Positions 44,264-52,933 of a DNA stretch of 64,000 nt are shown piece by piece; the first letter of the stretch is position 1; every line of letters begins with the position of its first letter. The translations under genes were made by a program, and so were the position numbers. The stretch is from Verrucomicrobiota bacterium (GTDB lineage Bacteria > Verrucomicrobiota > Verrucomicrobiia > Opitutales > Opitutaceae), in assembly GCA_963205455.1 (NCBI GenBank), contig CAUJJL010000088.1, positions 1-64,000 of the forward strand, given 5' to 3'. The notes beneath the pieces were generated by a model. That model searched no databases, was not told the origin of the DNA, and saw only the letters and a program-made list of their open reading frames with translations.

Positions 44264-45169
44264 ATGATCGACTATAATCCGAAACGCTGGTCCTCGCAGC
44301 TGCTCGCGGTTCGCGGTTCGATCGCTCCCAAGGTGTTCCTGCGGGTTGGCCTGGTTGTCCTTTGGGCGGTTTGTGTGGTTTCCCTGCATCGTCACGTCAG
44401 GCACATTGAGATACCGCCGACGGTGCACGCCCTCATTGGCGTGGCTCTGGGCCTGCTGCTCGTGTTTCGAACAAATTCCTCGTACGATCGCTATTGGGAG
44501 GGCCGAAAGGCGTGGGCACGGATACTGAACGAATGCCGCAACATTGCACGTTCCTCGCGTACGCTTTTGGCCGGCCATCCTGCTTTGAGCAATCCGGTGA
44601 TTCTTTGGACCGCCGCATATCCTTATGCCTGCATGAACTCGCTGCGCGGCGGCCGGGGGCTTGGTCCGCTGGAGGCGCGTCTGCCCGCAGGTGAGGTGGG
44701 CGAGGTGCTGGCCTCACCGCATGTTCCCACCGCAGTCGCGATGCGGATCACCGCGCCCCTGGTCGAACATCGCCCATCGGGCACGTTTGCGGAACGTGCG
44801 GTGATCGCGATCGACGGTATGGTTCGCGGGCTGGTTGAGCACATCGGGGAATGCGAACGGATTCAGAATACACCGCTGCCATTTGCCTATGTGGTACATC
44901 TGCGGCGCGCCCTGGTCCTCTATCTCGTCACGCTGCCTTTTGCCCTGGTTGAGAGCTTTGGGTGGCTTACCGTCCTCTATACGCTTCTGAGCGCCTATAT
45001 CCTCATGGGGATCGATGAAATTGGCGTTGAGATCGAAAACCCGTTCGGGGAGGACAAGAATGACCTCCCTTTGGTGACGATCTGTGCGACTGCGGAACGG
45101 GATCTCATGGCGCTGATGATCCCACCGATGCAATCGGACGGACAGCAACCCGCAACCCCCGGGACATGA
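44264..45169 (+). CDS. Bestrophin-family channel protein
   Basis: A 301-residue membrane protein matching the bacterial bestrophin (formerly UPF0187) family: the first helix pair, then the signature FRTNSSYDRYWEGRKAW near residues 70-86, and the late ALVESFGWLTVLYTLLSAYILMGIDEIGVEIENPFG region. Bestrophins form pentameric anion or cation channels in the inner membrane. It is a single gene with gaps on both sides; partner and regulation are unknown. Confidence 0.93.
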   Translation: MIDYNPKRWSSQLLAVRGSIAPKVFLRVGLVVLWAVCVVSLHRHVRHIEIPPTVHALIGVALGLLLVFRTNSSYDRYWEGRKAWARILNECRNIARSSRTLLAGHPALSNPVILWTAAYPYACMNSLRGGRGLGPLEARLPAGEVGEVLASPHVPTAVAMRITAPLVEHRPSGTFAERAVIAIDGMVRGLVEHIGECERIQNTPLPFAYVVHLRRALVLYLVTLPFALVESFGWLTVLYTLLSAYILMGIDEIGVEIENPFGEDKNDLPLVTICATAERDLMALMIPPMQSDGQQPATPGT

Positions 45170-45317
45170 TTGGGCGCAGTGCCCGGGGATGCCGGATCGC
45201 CAGCTTTTGGCCTGATGGAGTCTGATTCACGGGAAAGCGCTTGCCACACCCTCGGGTGCGTGGAGACTGTTCCCTCTACACGCAACCACGCGGACCTATC
45301 CCCGCCAGACCGCCGTC

Positions 45318-47291
45318 ATGGACGAAAAGCCATCCACCGAGAATCCTGTCAAAAAGGATTTCAACAAACTCGATCTGAGCCAGCTCCAAGGGTTCAGCTT
45401 CGGAACTCAATGGGCACAGGAAAAACCCGACCCGCATGGACGCGCGGACGGACGGGAAGGAGCGCCGCGGCGCAATCCTGAGCGAAGGGAGCGCGACCCG
45501 CATGGAGCGCATCCCGGTGGTATCCCCAGCCGCGATCGCAGGAGCTTCCGCAAGCCTGCTGGAGGAGGCGGGCCAGGCAGCGCCACCCATGAAGGTTCAG
45601 GCGAGGACGCTGCCAGGGGCTTGGGACATGGCCGCCGTGATGACGGGCATGCGCCGGATTCGAAAGAATTTCGTGGCGGTCCGCGTCGCGAGGCTGGCGG
45701 GCCTGGCAACCAGCGTGGAGAAAGGCGTGGTGGTCACGGTGAGCGAGGTGGGGAACGAGGACCACGATTTGGTGGACGTGAGGGTGGCCACGCAGGTTCC
45801 CGTCACGAAGATCGCGGGCCCTACATCAGTCCCCACTTCACGGTCACCTTTTACCCCGAAGATGCCAGTTTCGCCGCTTTGGCGAAAACAATCCGTAGTT
45901 CCTGCCGCACCTTCGAACTTTTTGATATCGCAAAAACGGTGATTGGGAAACCGGAGAGGTTTGTTGTCGTGCTGGCGCGAAAGGCGCCGGATTCGGCACC
46001 CGCTGTGGGCCAGGCACAGGCTGCTCCGCTCACTGGAGGCAAGCCGGCCCCGATGGCAATCTCGGTGCCTGATGGCATTCCGTTTGAGAGTGAAGAGGCC
46101 GCAATAGCTCACGCGCTCGAGAAACATCTCGGGTCATTTTTTGACGTGGCTGAAGTGGAGGTCGAACCGCCCAAGGGAAATTTCCTCATTGTCAATCGCT
46201 GTGGCATAACCGGTGAGCTGCTGGGTCCGCCCAACTACCATCGTTACAACCAGATCTTGCAGCAGCATTTTGCGGCGCGAATCAAGGGCATGTCCCTCGA
46301 GGCGTTTCGCTCGCGTGTGGAATCCGTGCGCGATCCGGAGGTCGTCAACCAGTGGCTGGAAAAGATGAAGAAGGCGACGCGCTACACTTGGAAGCAAACC
46401 GATGTGCCGTCCGCCGACGGGCAGCAGCCCCCGGTGGTGGCGTTTGATTCCTATGAAGAGGCCCGGACTCACCTTCTGAGCCAGGCGCGGGAAAAGGTTG
46501 TCAAGCTGGTGGACAACGCTCGCTTTCACGGAGTCCTTGCCGGTGCAATTCCACCGGGAGAAATCCGACGGTCCATTGATGGCGCGCTTGAGCGTCAGCG
46601 CAGATTTCCATTGGACACAGCGAATGCGCTTCGAGGTCGCCTTCGTCGCGAGGGATTCACCATCTTCAAGAAGGGCTCGAAGGGCATAAGCTATGTCTGC
46701 GCAGTCAAGCGCAAGTTCAGGATTCCCGGGCAGACGTTCTCGGAAAGCATTGGCAGCCTCATTGCCTACATTGAGGCGAATCCAATGGTGAAAGCGGGCG
46801 ACCTCCCTGGGAAATTGCTCGGTCTCACAATCGTCAGTCCTCTGTCCGCCCCGGTTGCGCCACAGACGGAAGGTGGGAATGTACCGGCACCGCTCCTTTC
46901 CGCAGAGGATCAAAGCCGTCTCTCCCGCATGCAGGGCGATCTCCGCTGGCTTGTGACGGAAGGCTATGTGACGGAGTTTCTGGACGGTCGGCTCTTTGCT
47001 CCCCCGGCAATGGTGGAAGCGCGAAAGAAGGAGATCGAAAGCGCAGAGCACGATCCGGAGAATTTTCCTGAAGCACCCGCATCCGTGCCAGTGGAAGCGA
47101 CTGTGCCCGGAGATCAGCATGCCGAAGCAAATCCTTCCTCAGAGGAACCCGGCGCTGGTGCAGGCACGACCACAAGACCCGAGGAGGAGATTCCTCGCTC
47201 CGGTCTTGTACCGCCGCCCCCAGCGATGGAAGAAATCTCTACCGGAACGGGTTCCGAATCGCCTCAATCAGCTCACGATCCGGTGATTTAA
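45318..47291 (+). CDS. RG-rich protein of unknown function
   Basis: A 657-residue cytosolic protein with three parts. Residues about 35-165 are disordered and rich in Arg, Gly, His, Glu and Asp (GERRGGHGERGGERGPRFGG), resembling RGG boxes that bind RNA. Residues about 165-525 appear folded, with no family I recognise (ISPHFTVTFYPEDASFAALAKT; EEAAIAHALEKHLGSFFDVAEVEVEPPKG is split by linkers; NPRAD-like motifs are absent). The last ~90 residues are an acidic Pro-rich tail. The gene follows the bestrophin with its own leader. An RNA-related role is only a guess from composition. Confidence 0.8.
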   Translation: MDEKPSTENPVKKDFNKLDLSQLQGFSFGTQWAQEKPDPHGRADGREGAPRRNPERRERDPHGAHPGGIPSRDRRSFRKPAGGGGPGSATHEGSGEDAARGLGHGRRDDGHAPDSKEFRGGPRREAGGPGNQRGERRGGHGERGGERGPRFGGREGGHAGSRHEDRGPYISPHFTVTFYPEDASFAALAKTIRSSCRTFELFDIAKTVIGKPERFVVVLARKAPDSAPAVGQAQAAPLTGGKPAPMAISVPDGIPFESEEAAIAHALEKHLGSFFDVAEVEVEPPKGNFLIVNRCGITGELLGPPNYHRYNQILQQHFAARIKGMSLEAFRSRVESVRDPEVVNQWLEKMKKATRYTWKQTDVPSADGQQPPVVAFDSYEEARTHLLSQAREKVVKLVDNARFHGVLAGAIPPGEIRRSIDGALERQRRFPLDTANALRGRLRREGFTIFKKGSKGISYVCAVKRKFRIPGQTFSESIGSLIAYIEANPMVKAGDLPGKLLGLTIVSPLSAPVAPQTEGGNVPAPLLSAEDQSRLSRMQGDLRWLVTEGYVTEFLDGRLFAPPAMVEARKKEIESAEHDPENFPEAPASVPVEATVPGDQHAEANPSSEEPGAGAGTTTRPEEEIPRSGLVPPPPAMEEISTGTGSESPQSAHDPVI

Positions 47292-47373
47292 GGTGACGCA
47301 AGCGCCGAGCTTGTTGCGGCGTTTGCATTTTGTGCGTGCCTCATCGGCGAATGTGTGGCGGTGTCGATTTACT

Positions 47374-47826
47374 ATGATCATCGCAGACATTGCCAAGATA
47401 CCTGGCCGCACCTTTCCCGCGCGCCGGTGGACGCGAGGGATGGTGGGCCAGGCAGGGCAGCCCATCGCCGCCAAGGGATTCGCCATGGGTTACGTGGTGC
47501 TTGAACCGCGCGGTGGCCAGGTTCCCTGGCACAATCAGGAGCAGGAAGAGGTGTACATGATTCTTGAAGGAAGGGGTGAAATCTGTGTCGGAACCGAGAG
47601 GCAGGAGATATCCGCGGGGCAGGCAGTTTTCCTTCCTCCGACAGTGTTTCACCAGCTTACGAACACCGGCGAGGAACCCCTGCACATGATGTATATCTAT
47701 TGCCCCGGCGGGGATGTCGCCCATTGGCGGCAGGAGCTTGACGGTTCACTGCCGCCCGCTGGTGTCGGGGCAACGCCTCCGCTTCCGGCAGGCGCGGCGC
47801 CTCAGTGCACGAAAAAGCCCGATTGA
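47374..47826 (+). CDS. Cupin-domain protein
   Basis: A 150-residue single-domain cupin beginning at the ATG at 47374. Cupin motif 1 reads PWHNQEQEEVYMILEGRGEI and motif 2 PPTVFHQLTNTGEEPL, giving potential metal ligands at His, Glu and His. Such proteins are often sugar isomerases, dioxygenases or effector-binding domains; substrate unknown. It ends 20 bases before the stop of the convergent AraC-type gene. Confidence 0.88.
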   Translation: MIIADIAKIPGRTFPARRWTRGMVGQAGQPIAAKGFAMGYVVLEPRGGQVPWHNQEQEEVYMILEGRGEICVGTERQEISAGQAVFLPPTVFHQLTNTGEEPLHMMYIYCPGGDVAHWRQELDGSLPPAGVGATPPLPAGAAPQCTKKPD

Positions 47827-47846
47827 GGCTGATCTTCGGCGCGGAT

Positions 47847-48620
47847 CTACGCCTGACTTTTCCAGCGGCTGGGAGTCATGCCGGTTCTGCGTCGAAACCA
47901 GCGTGCAAAATAGTTGGGGTCGTCGAATCCGGCATGGCTTGCGGCCTCGGACACCGGCATTCTGGATTTCAATGCCGATTGGGCTGCCTCCAGCCTGATC
48001 AGATCGCGCACGCCCCGCAGCCCGAGCCCGTGGTCGCGTTTGAGCCGTCGGCTCAAGGCGTCGCGTGCATAACCCGCCTCCCTGGCAACCTCCCCCAATG
48101 CGTTCGTTTCGCGAAGGCGTGCCTTCACGCGGTCAAACAGGCTGCGTGGTGCGGTCTGCGGTGCGGCGAGTTCAAACTTCGGCTCAAGCAGGCGTGCAAT
48201 GACCGCGATGATCGCGGGGTAGTCGGACAATCTTGGGCGACCCTTGGTCGGAACCTGGGCGAGAAGGCTGTGAAGTTCGCCGAGCGTGTGTTGGGGCAGG
48301 CGACGGTGGACTGCACGCATCCGCTTCTTCTGTGTTCGATAGTCGAGCACCAGGCATAGTGGTCGGCTCTGGCCGGAATTGGAGAATCCGTGGGGGACAT
48401 CGGGCGGAATAATGAAGAGGTCGCCCCCACGCGCCTCGACGACGCCTTGCTGGATGTGCTGGTTGCCTTCCCCTGCGAGGTAAAGGATGAGCTGCGAATA
48501 GGGATGGGTGTGCATGGCCACCTCCTGTGCGCGATGGCGGTTCAATTGCAGCTTTCTCAGCACGAATCCGAGGGCATGAATCTCGATGCGTTGGATGAGT
48601 ATCGGGCTCCAGGCCAGCAT
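47847..48620 (-). CDS. AraC-family regulator with cupin sensor domain
   Basis: A 257-residue regulator. The N-terminal cupin (HTHPYSQLILYLAGEGNQHI, then FIIPPDVPHGFSNSG) is the effector domain and the C-terminal ~100 residues carry two helix-turn-helix motifs (LGEVAREAGYARDALSRRL and VSEAASHAGFDDPNYFARWFRR). It is transcribed divergently from a Gfo/Idh/MocA oxidoreductase over a 106-base gap, so it likely controls that gene in response to a sugar or polyol. Confidence 0.92.
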   Translation of the reverse strand: MLAWSPILIQRIEIHALGFVLRKLQLNRHRAQEVAMHTHPYSQLILYLAGEGNQHIQQGVVEARGGDLFIIPPDVPHGFSNSGQSRPLCLVLDYRTQKKRMRAVHRRLPQHTLGELHSLLAQVPTKGRPRLSDYPAIIAVIARLLEPKFELAAPQTAPRSLFDRVKARLRETNALGEVAREAGYARDALSRRLKRDHGLGLRGVRDLIRLEAAQSALKSRMPVSEAASHAGFDDPNYFARWFRRRTGMTPSRWKSQA

Positions 48621-48726
48621 GACGGTTGCGTGCTAGAATTGGACGGTTATGTTCTAACCGCAAGCGGAGGTTTCGGTTTATGATCCTGACCGCACTGCTC
48701 CCATCCCCAACGAAAGGATCGATCCA

Positions 48727-49875
48727 ATGACCACGCACAAAGTCGGCATCATCATGAACGGCGTCACCGGACGCATGGGCACCAACCAGCATCTGCTGCG
48801 CTCCATCAAGGCGATCATCGACCAGGGCGGCATCAAGCTGTCCGATTCTGAAACGATCATGCCCGATCCGATTCTTATCGGGCGAAGCGAGGCCAAGCTG
48901 GCTGCGCTTGCCGCGCGGGCGGGCGTCAAGCGGTACTCGACCAATCTTGATGCCGCGCTCGCCGACGCCGGAAATCAGGTCTATTTCGATGCGACGCTGA
49001 CCGGTCAGCGTCCCGTGGGCGTGCGCAAGGCAATCGCCGCCAGGAAGCACATTTATTGTGAAAAACCGACGGCCACAACCTCTGCGGAGGCATTGGCACT
49101 CTATCGGGAGGTTTCGGCTGCCGGACTCAAGAACGGCGTGGTGCAGGACAAACTCTGGCTGCCGGGTCTGCTCAAGCTCAAGTACCTGATCGACACGGGT
49201 TATTTCGGGCGAATCCTTTCGGTCCGGGGTGAATTCGGCTACTGGGTGTTCACCGGGGAGCATGAGAAACTGCAGCGTCCTTCATGGAACTACCGCAAGG
49301 AAGATGACGGCGGCATCATCGTGGACATGCTCTGTCACTGGCAGTACGTGATCCAGAATCTTTTTGGCGAAGTGAAGTCACTTTCCTGCCTCGGCGCGAC
49401 CCACGTACCCACCCGCTGGGATGAGGCGGGCAAGCCCTACGCCTGCACGGCGGATGACTCCGCCTACGCGACCTTCGAACTGGTGAACGGTGTGATCTGC
49501 CATTTCAATTCCTCGTGGGCGGTTCGTGTCCGTCGCGATGACTTGCTGACACTTCAGGTCGACGGCACGCACGGTTCAGCGGTCGCAGGATTACGCGACT
49601 GCACGGCGCAGCACCTTTCGGCGACTCCGCGTTGCGTGTGGAATCCCGATATCGACAGCCCCATCAAGTTCTTTGACGGCTGGACGCGGGTGCCTTCGAA
49701 TGACACCTACGACAATGCCTTCAAGGTTCAATGGGAGCTGTTCCTTCGCCATGTGGTGAAGGACACGCCGTTCCCATGGAATCTGCTTCAGGGGGCCAAG
49801 GGCGTGCAATTGGCTGAGCTCGGACTGAAGTCCTGGGCTGAGCGTCGTTGGGTGGATGTCCCTGCCATCGGCTGA
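48727..49875 (+). CDS. Gfo/Idh/MocA-family oxidoreductase
   Basis: A 382-residue NAD(P)-dependent sugar dehydrogenase-type protein. The N-terminal Rossmann fold starts HKVGIIMNGVTGRMGTN, an unusual glycine motif more like that of DapB; the family EKPTATT motif (Lys near 116) lies in the middle and the substrate domain has the DMLCHWQYVI pattern with conserved Asp and His. It probably oxidises an inositol- or hexose-like substrate. The AraC-type gene upstream is the likely regulator. Confidence 0.88.
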   Translation: MTTHKVGIIMNGVTGRMGTNQHLLRSIKAIIDQGGIKLSDSETIMPDPILIGRSEAKLAALAARAGVKRYSTNLDAALADAGNQVYFDATLTGQRPVGVRKAIAARKHIYCEKPTATTSAEALALYREVSAAGLKNGVVQDKLWLPGLLKLKYLIDTGYFGRILSVRGEFGYWVFTGEHEKLQRPSWNYRKEDDGGIIVDMLCHWQYVIQNLFGEVKSLSCLGATHVPTRWDEAGKPYACTADDSAYATFELVNGVICHFNSSWAVRVRRDDLLTLQVDGTHGSAVAGLRDCTAQHLSATPRCVWNPDIDSPIKFFDGWTRVPSNDTYDNAFKVQWELFLRHVVKDTPFPWNLLQGAKGVQLAELGLKSWAERRWVDVPAIG

Positions 49876-50115
49876 GGCGTGCGGTACTTTTGGCGTAGAA
49901 AAGCGTGCTGTGGGGTGCTCTGACGCTCAGCGCAAGGGCGTGACATGCCCTTGGGTGAGCGGCGCGTCTTCCAATTTGGGACGTCGTTTCCAATCAATGT
50001 CACTTGCCCTTGCAAACGCAGCGGATGCGCATGGCTTCTGCGGTAATCCTGAGAATGTTTCACGGCTTGCGCTCTTGCAGGTTTGAAGCATTCTTAGCTC
50101 AACTCCCTTTTTACC

Positions 50116-50805
50116 ATGATGATATGGATTATCCTCGTTATTGTACCGATGCTGTTCGGCATGTACGCGCAGTTCCGGATTTCTAGCGCCTACAACAAGA
50201 ACGTGCGTGTGCCTTCCCGCGGCCACATCACCGGCGCCGAGGCGGCGGAAGCGGTCATGCGTGCCGCTGGCGTTTCCGGAGTGGAGATTGTTGAGGTGCC
50301 GGGCCAGCTCACGGATCACTATGATCCCATTAACAGGCGGTTGGCATTGTCACAGGAAAATTATCGCGGGACCAGCCTTGCGGCGCTCGGTGTTGCTGCC
50401 CACGAAGCGGGTCATGCGATCCAGCACAAGGTCGGCTACGCGATGATGACCGTTCGACAGACTTTGGTGCCAGCCACAAAGATCGCGGCAGGAGTCGCCA
50501 ACTTCGTGCTGATCGCCGGGATTCTGCTGATTTCCAGCGCGATCGGGGGGAAGCTGCTTGTGCTGGGTGCACTCGCTCTGGCGGTCATCTGCCTGTTTCA
50601 GCTCGTGACGCTTCCCGTGGAGTTCGACGCCAGCCGTCGTGCGAAACAGCAATTGGTCAGCCTGGGAATTCTCGGTCGCGATGAAATGCCCGGCGTGAAT
50701 GAAACCCTGGATGCTGCGGCGTTGACTTATGTCGCTGCATTTGTGGCGTCGCTCGGCTCGCTGCTTCAGATTCTCCTTCTGCTCTCGGGTCGCCGGGACG
50801 ATTAA
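50116..50805 (+). CDS. Membrane zinc metallopeptidase (YugP-like)
   Basis: A 229-residue membrane protein of the Zn_peptidase_2 family. The N-terminal transmembrane helix is followed by a cytosolic or periplasmic domain with the zinc motif AAHEAGHAIQ (HEAGH near 96-100), then two to three hydrophobic segments (VANFVLIAGILLIS, LLVLGALALAVICLF) and a third ligand helix with LPVEFDASRRA. The two His and a downstream Glu are the likely zinc ligands. Substrate unknown. A second ATG three bases on is an alternative start. Confidence 0.9.
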   Translation: MMIWIILVIVPMLFGMYAQFRISSAYNKNVRVPSRGHITGAEAAEAVMRAAGVSGVEIVEVPGQLTDHYDPINRRLALSQENYRGTSLAALGVAAHEAGHAIQHKVGYAMMTVRQTLVPATKIAAGVANFVLIAGILLISSAIGGKLLVLGALALAVICLFQLVTLPVEFDASRRAKQQLVSLGILGRDEMPGVNETLDAAALTYVAAFVASLGSLLQILLLLSGRRDD

Positions 50806-50830
50806 CGGGGCTGCGGTTCGGACCCGGAAG

Positions 50831-50901
50831 TCACGCGAATGCGCGAAGGACACGAAGAAAGACAAACAGCTTGTCTTCGCGCACTTCGCGGCTTCGCGTG
50901 A
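50831..50901. terminator. Long imperfect hairpin between convergent genes (bidirectional terminator or REP-like)
   Basis: Nested inverted repeats TCACGCGAA / TTCGCGTGA (50831-50839 with 50893-50901) and GCGCGAAG / CTTCGCGC (50841-50848 with 50875-50882) fill the 112-base gap between the zinc peptidase and tyrS. The iterated CGCGAAG units look like an intergenic repeat rather than a plain terminator; there is no long U-tract. Confidence 0.55.
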
Positions 50902-50917
50902 GGGTTGTTTCCGCGGT

Positions 50918-52195
50918 TCAGCCTGCCAGCGACAGCACGGCGTAGGTGCGTTTGCCTTTGCGCAGGAGAATGAATCGCTCGAACACGACATCGCCTGAGC
51001 CCAGGCTGCGAGCAATGTCAGTGCACTTGATGTTGTTGATGTAGATGCCGCCCCCCTCGATGTCCTTGCGGGCCTGACCCTTCGAGGGTGAAAGCCCTGC
51101 CGAAACCAGGGCCTCGATGAGGGAAAAGCGGGAGGCAAGTCTGTCCATCGGCATCGGAACCGTGGGCAGTTCACCGACCACATCGCGGAAGAGGTTTGCG
51201 GAGACGCCCTCGAGTCCGCCACCGAACATGATCTCACTGGCACGAATGGCATCGGCGCAGGCTGTGGTCCCATGGACAATGGTCGTCACCTCCTTCGCGA
51301 GCGCTCTGTGTGCATCGCGTGCACCGGGATTTGCTGCATGCTTTTGCTCAAGCGCGTTGATTTCCGTATGGCTGAGAAATGTGAATTTCTTTAGATACCC
51401 GACGACCATGCTGTCCTCGGTATTGATGAAAAACTGGTAGAAACGGTAGGGGCTTGTACGTTCCGGATCGAGCCAGACGGCGCCACCCTCGGATTTGCCG
51501 AACTTTGTGCCGTCCGATTTTGTGATGAGAGGAAAGGTCAGGCCATAGGCAGGAACGCCAAGTTTCTTTCGAATGAGATCGGTGCCTGCGGTGATGTTTC
51601 CCCATTGATCGGCTCCGCCGATCTGCAGTTCGCAGTTCATGGATTGTCGCAGATGCGCGAAATCATTTGCCTGCAGCAGTTGATAGCTGAACTCGGTGAA
51701 GCTGATGCCTGACTCGCTTTCGAGGCGGGACTTTACGCTGTCCTTTGCGAGCATCGAGCTGAGGGAAAAGTGTTTCCCGACATCCCGCAGGAAATCGAGG
51801 AAGGAGACCGATGCCGTCCAGTCCGCATTGTCGACGAGCCGCGCGGGATTTATCGGCGTAGTGAAGTCGAGCAGGCGCTCCAACTGTTTCTTGATCTGAC
51901 GGACGTTGTGATTCAGCTGCTCCCGGGTGAGCAGATTCCGTTCGACCGACTTGCCGCCCGGATCACCGATCATGCCGGTTGCGCCACCGGCAAGCGGGAG
52001 GGGGTGATGGCCTGCCAGTTGAAAGCGGCGGAGCAGAAGTTGTGGGACGAGGTGGCCGACGTGAAGCGAATCTCCGGTGGGATCAAATCCGCAATACAGG
52101 GTGATGGGTCCCTCATTCAGGCGCTTGCTGAGTGCAGGGAGATCGGTGCAGTCGGCCAGGAGGCCGCGCCACTGAAGGTCTTCAATGAGAGTCAT
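50918..52195 (-). CDS. tyrS: Tyrosyl-tRNA synthetase
   Basis: A class I aminoacyl-tRNA synthetase charging tRNA-Tyr. The ATG at 52195 gives 425 residues, the family size. The HIGH motif reads HVGH (45-48), preceded by YCGFDPTGDSL, and KMSKS reads KFGKS in TKFGKSEGGAVW. The C-terminal ~65 residues form an S4-like RNA-binding domain (SPSKGQARKDIEGGGIYIN). In-frame sequence up to 52390 lacks conservation and is excluded. It is divergent from the peroxiredoxin gene. Confidence 0.97.
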   Translation of the reverse strand: MTLIEDLQWRGLLADCTDLPALSKRLNEGPITLYCGFDPTGDSLHVGHLVPQLLLRRFQLAGHHPLPLAGGATGMIGDPGGKSVERNLLTREQLNHNVRQIKKQLERLLDFTTPINPARLVDNADWTASVSFLDFLRDVGKHFSLSSMLAKDSVKSRLESESGISFTEFSYQLLQANDFAHLRQSMNCELQIGGADQWGNITAGTDLIRKKLGVPAYGLTFPLITKSDGTKFGKSEGGAVWLDPERTSPYRFYQFFINTEDSMVVGYLKKFTFLSHTEINALEQKHAANPGARDAHRALAKEVTTIVHGTTACADAIRASEIMFGGGLEGVSANLFRDVVGELPTVPMPMDRLASRFSLIEALVSAGLSPSKGQARKDIEGGGIYINNIKCTDIARSLGSGDVVFERFILLRKGKRTYAVLSLAG

Positions 52196-52393
52196 GTATG
52201 GGCCGGGAGGTGAGTAACAACACTGGGTTTCCCGTCGGCAAGAGCGTTTCTTATGGGATGCAATCGGAAAACAGAAAGCAGGCTTCTCGTGGCAGATCGG
52301 GATTGCGGCTCGGGCGATCCTGGCTAGGCTCTGATTCTCTTTCGGCGGATTAAATGCGCCGATTCCAACCGTTAACCTTGTCTCTTGCATCTC

Positions 52394-52867
52394 ATGCCAC
52401 TTGCCATTGGTACCAAAGCTCCCGCTTTCACTCTGAAAACCAAGACCGCCGAAGGTCTCAAAGATGTCTCTTTGGGAGATTTCGCGGGTCGGAAACCTGT
52501 CGTGCTTCTATTTTTCCCGCTTGCCTACAGCGGGCCATGCACGACCGAGATGTGCGAGGTTTCGTCGGGGCTGAACGAGTACGAAAAACTGGGTGCAGAG
52601 GTGCTGGGCATCAGTGTTGACAGCCCGTTTGCGCAGGAGGCCTGGGCCAAGGCAAACAATATCAGGATTCCGCTTCTGAGCGATCTCAACAAGGAGGTTG
52701 CGAAGGCCTACAAGGTGCTCTTCCCGGGATTGTTGGGCATTGGAGATACGGCCGCCCGAGCGGCGTTTGTCGTGGGCAAGGACGGGCTGATCAAGTACGC
52801 GGAACAGACGCCAACACCGCATGATCTGCCGAAATTTGCTGCCGTGAGGGCTGCCTTGGCGCAGTGA
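52394..52867 (+). CDS. Peroxiredoxin (AhpC/TSA family)
   Basis: A 157-residue thiol peroxidase that reduces H2O2 and organic peroxides. The peroxidatic Cys lies in PLAYSGPCTTEMCEV (near residue 50), with a second Cys five residues on that could be the resolving one. The arrangement resembles the AhpE/BCP-type class. The ATG at 52394 is chosen; a TTG three codons earlier is less likely. It precedes aconitase by 66 bases, perhaps protecting or co-regulated with that Fe-S enzyme. Confidence 0.92.
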   Translation: MPLAIGTKAPAFTLKTKTAEGLKDVSLGDFAGRKPVVLLFFPLAYSGPCTTEMCEVSSGLNEYEKLGAEVLGISVDSPFAQEAWAKANNIRIPLLSDLNKEVAKAYKVLFPGLLGIGDTAARAAFVVGKDGLIKYAEQTPTPHDLPKFAAVRAALAQ

Positions 52868-52933
52868 GTTGAAACCGATTTGATTTCCCGCCAAGACTCC
52901 CGCCCCTCATGGTTAGTTGCTGAATTTCCCTCG

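Noticed and set aside
45436..45942. 168-residue plus-strand frame overlapping the RG-rich region
   Set aside because: The Arg/Gly-rich frame continues into folded sequence on both sides, while this one ends soon after. I considered a frameshift, but the flanking frame is the same on both sides and there is no sign of a compensating pair.
46134..47120. 328-residue minus-strand frame opposite the RG-rich protein
   Set aside because: It has Cys/His/Arg-rich antisense composition and no motif; the plus-strand gene has better codon use and neighbours on the same strand.
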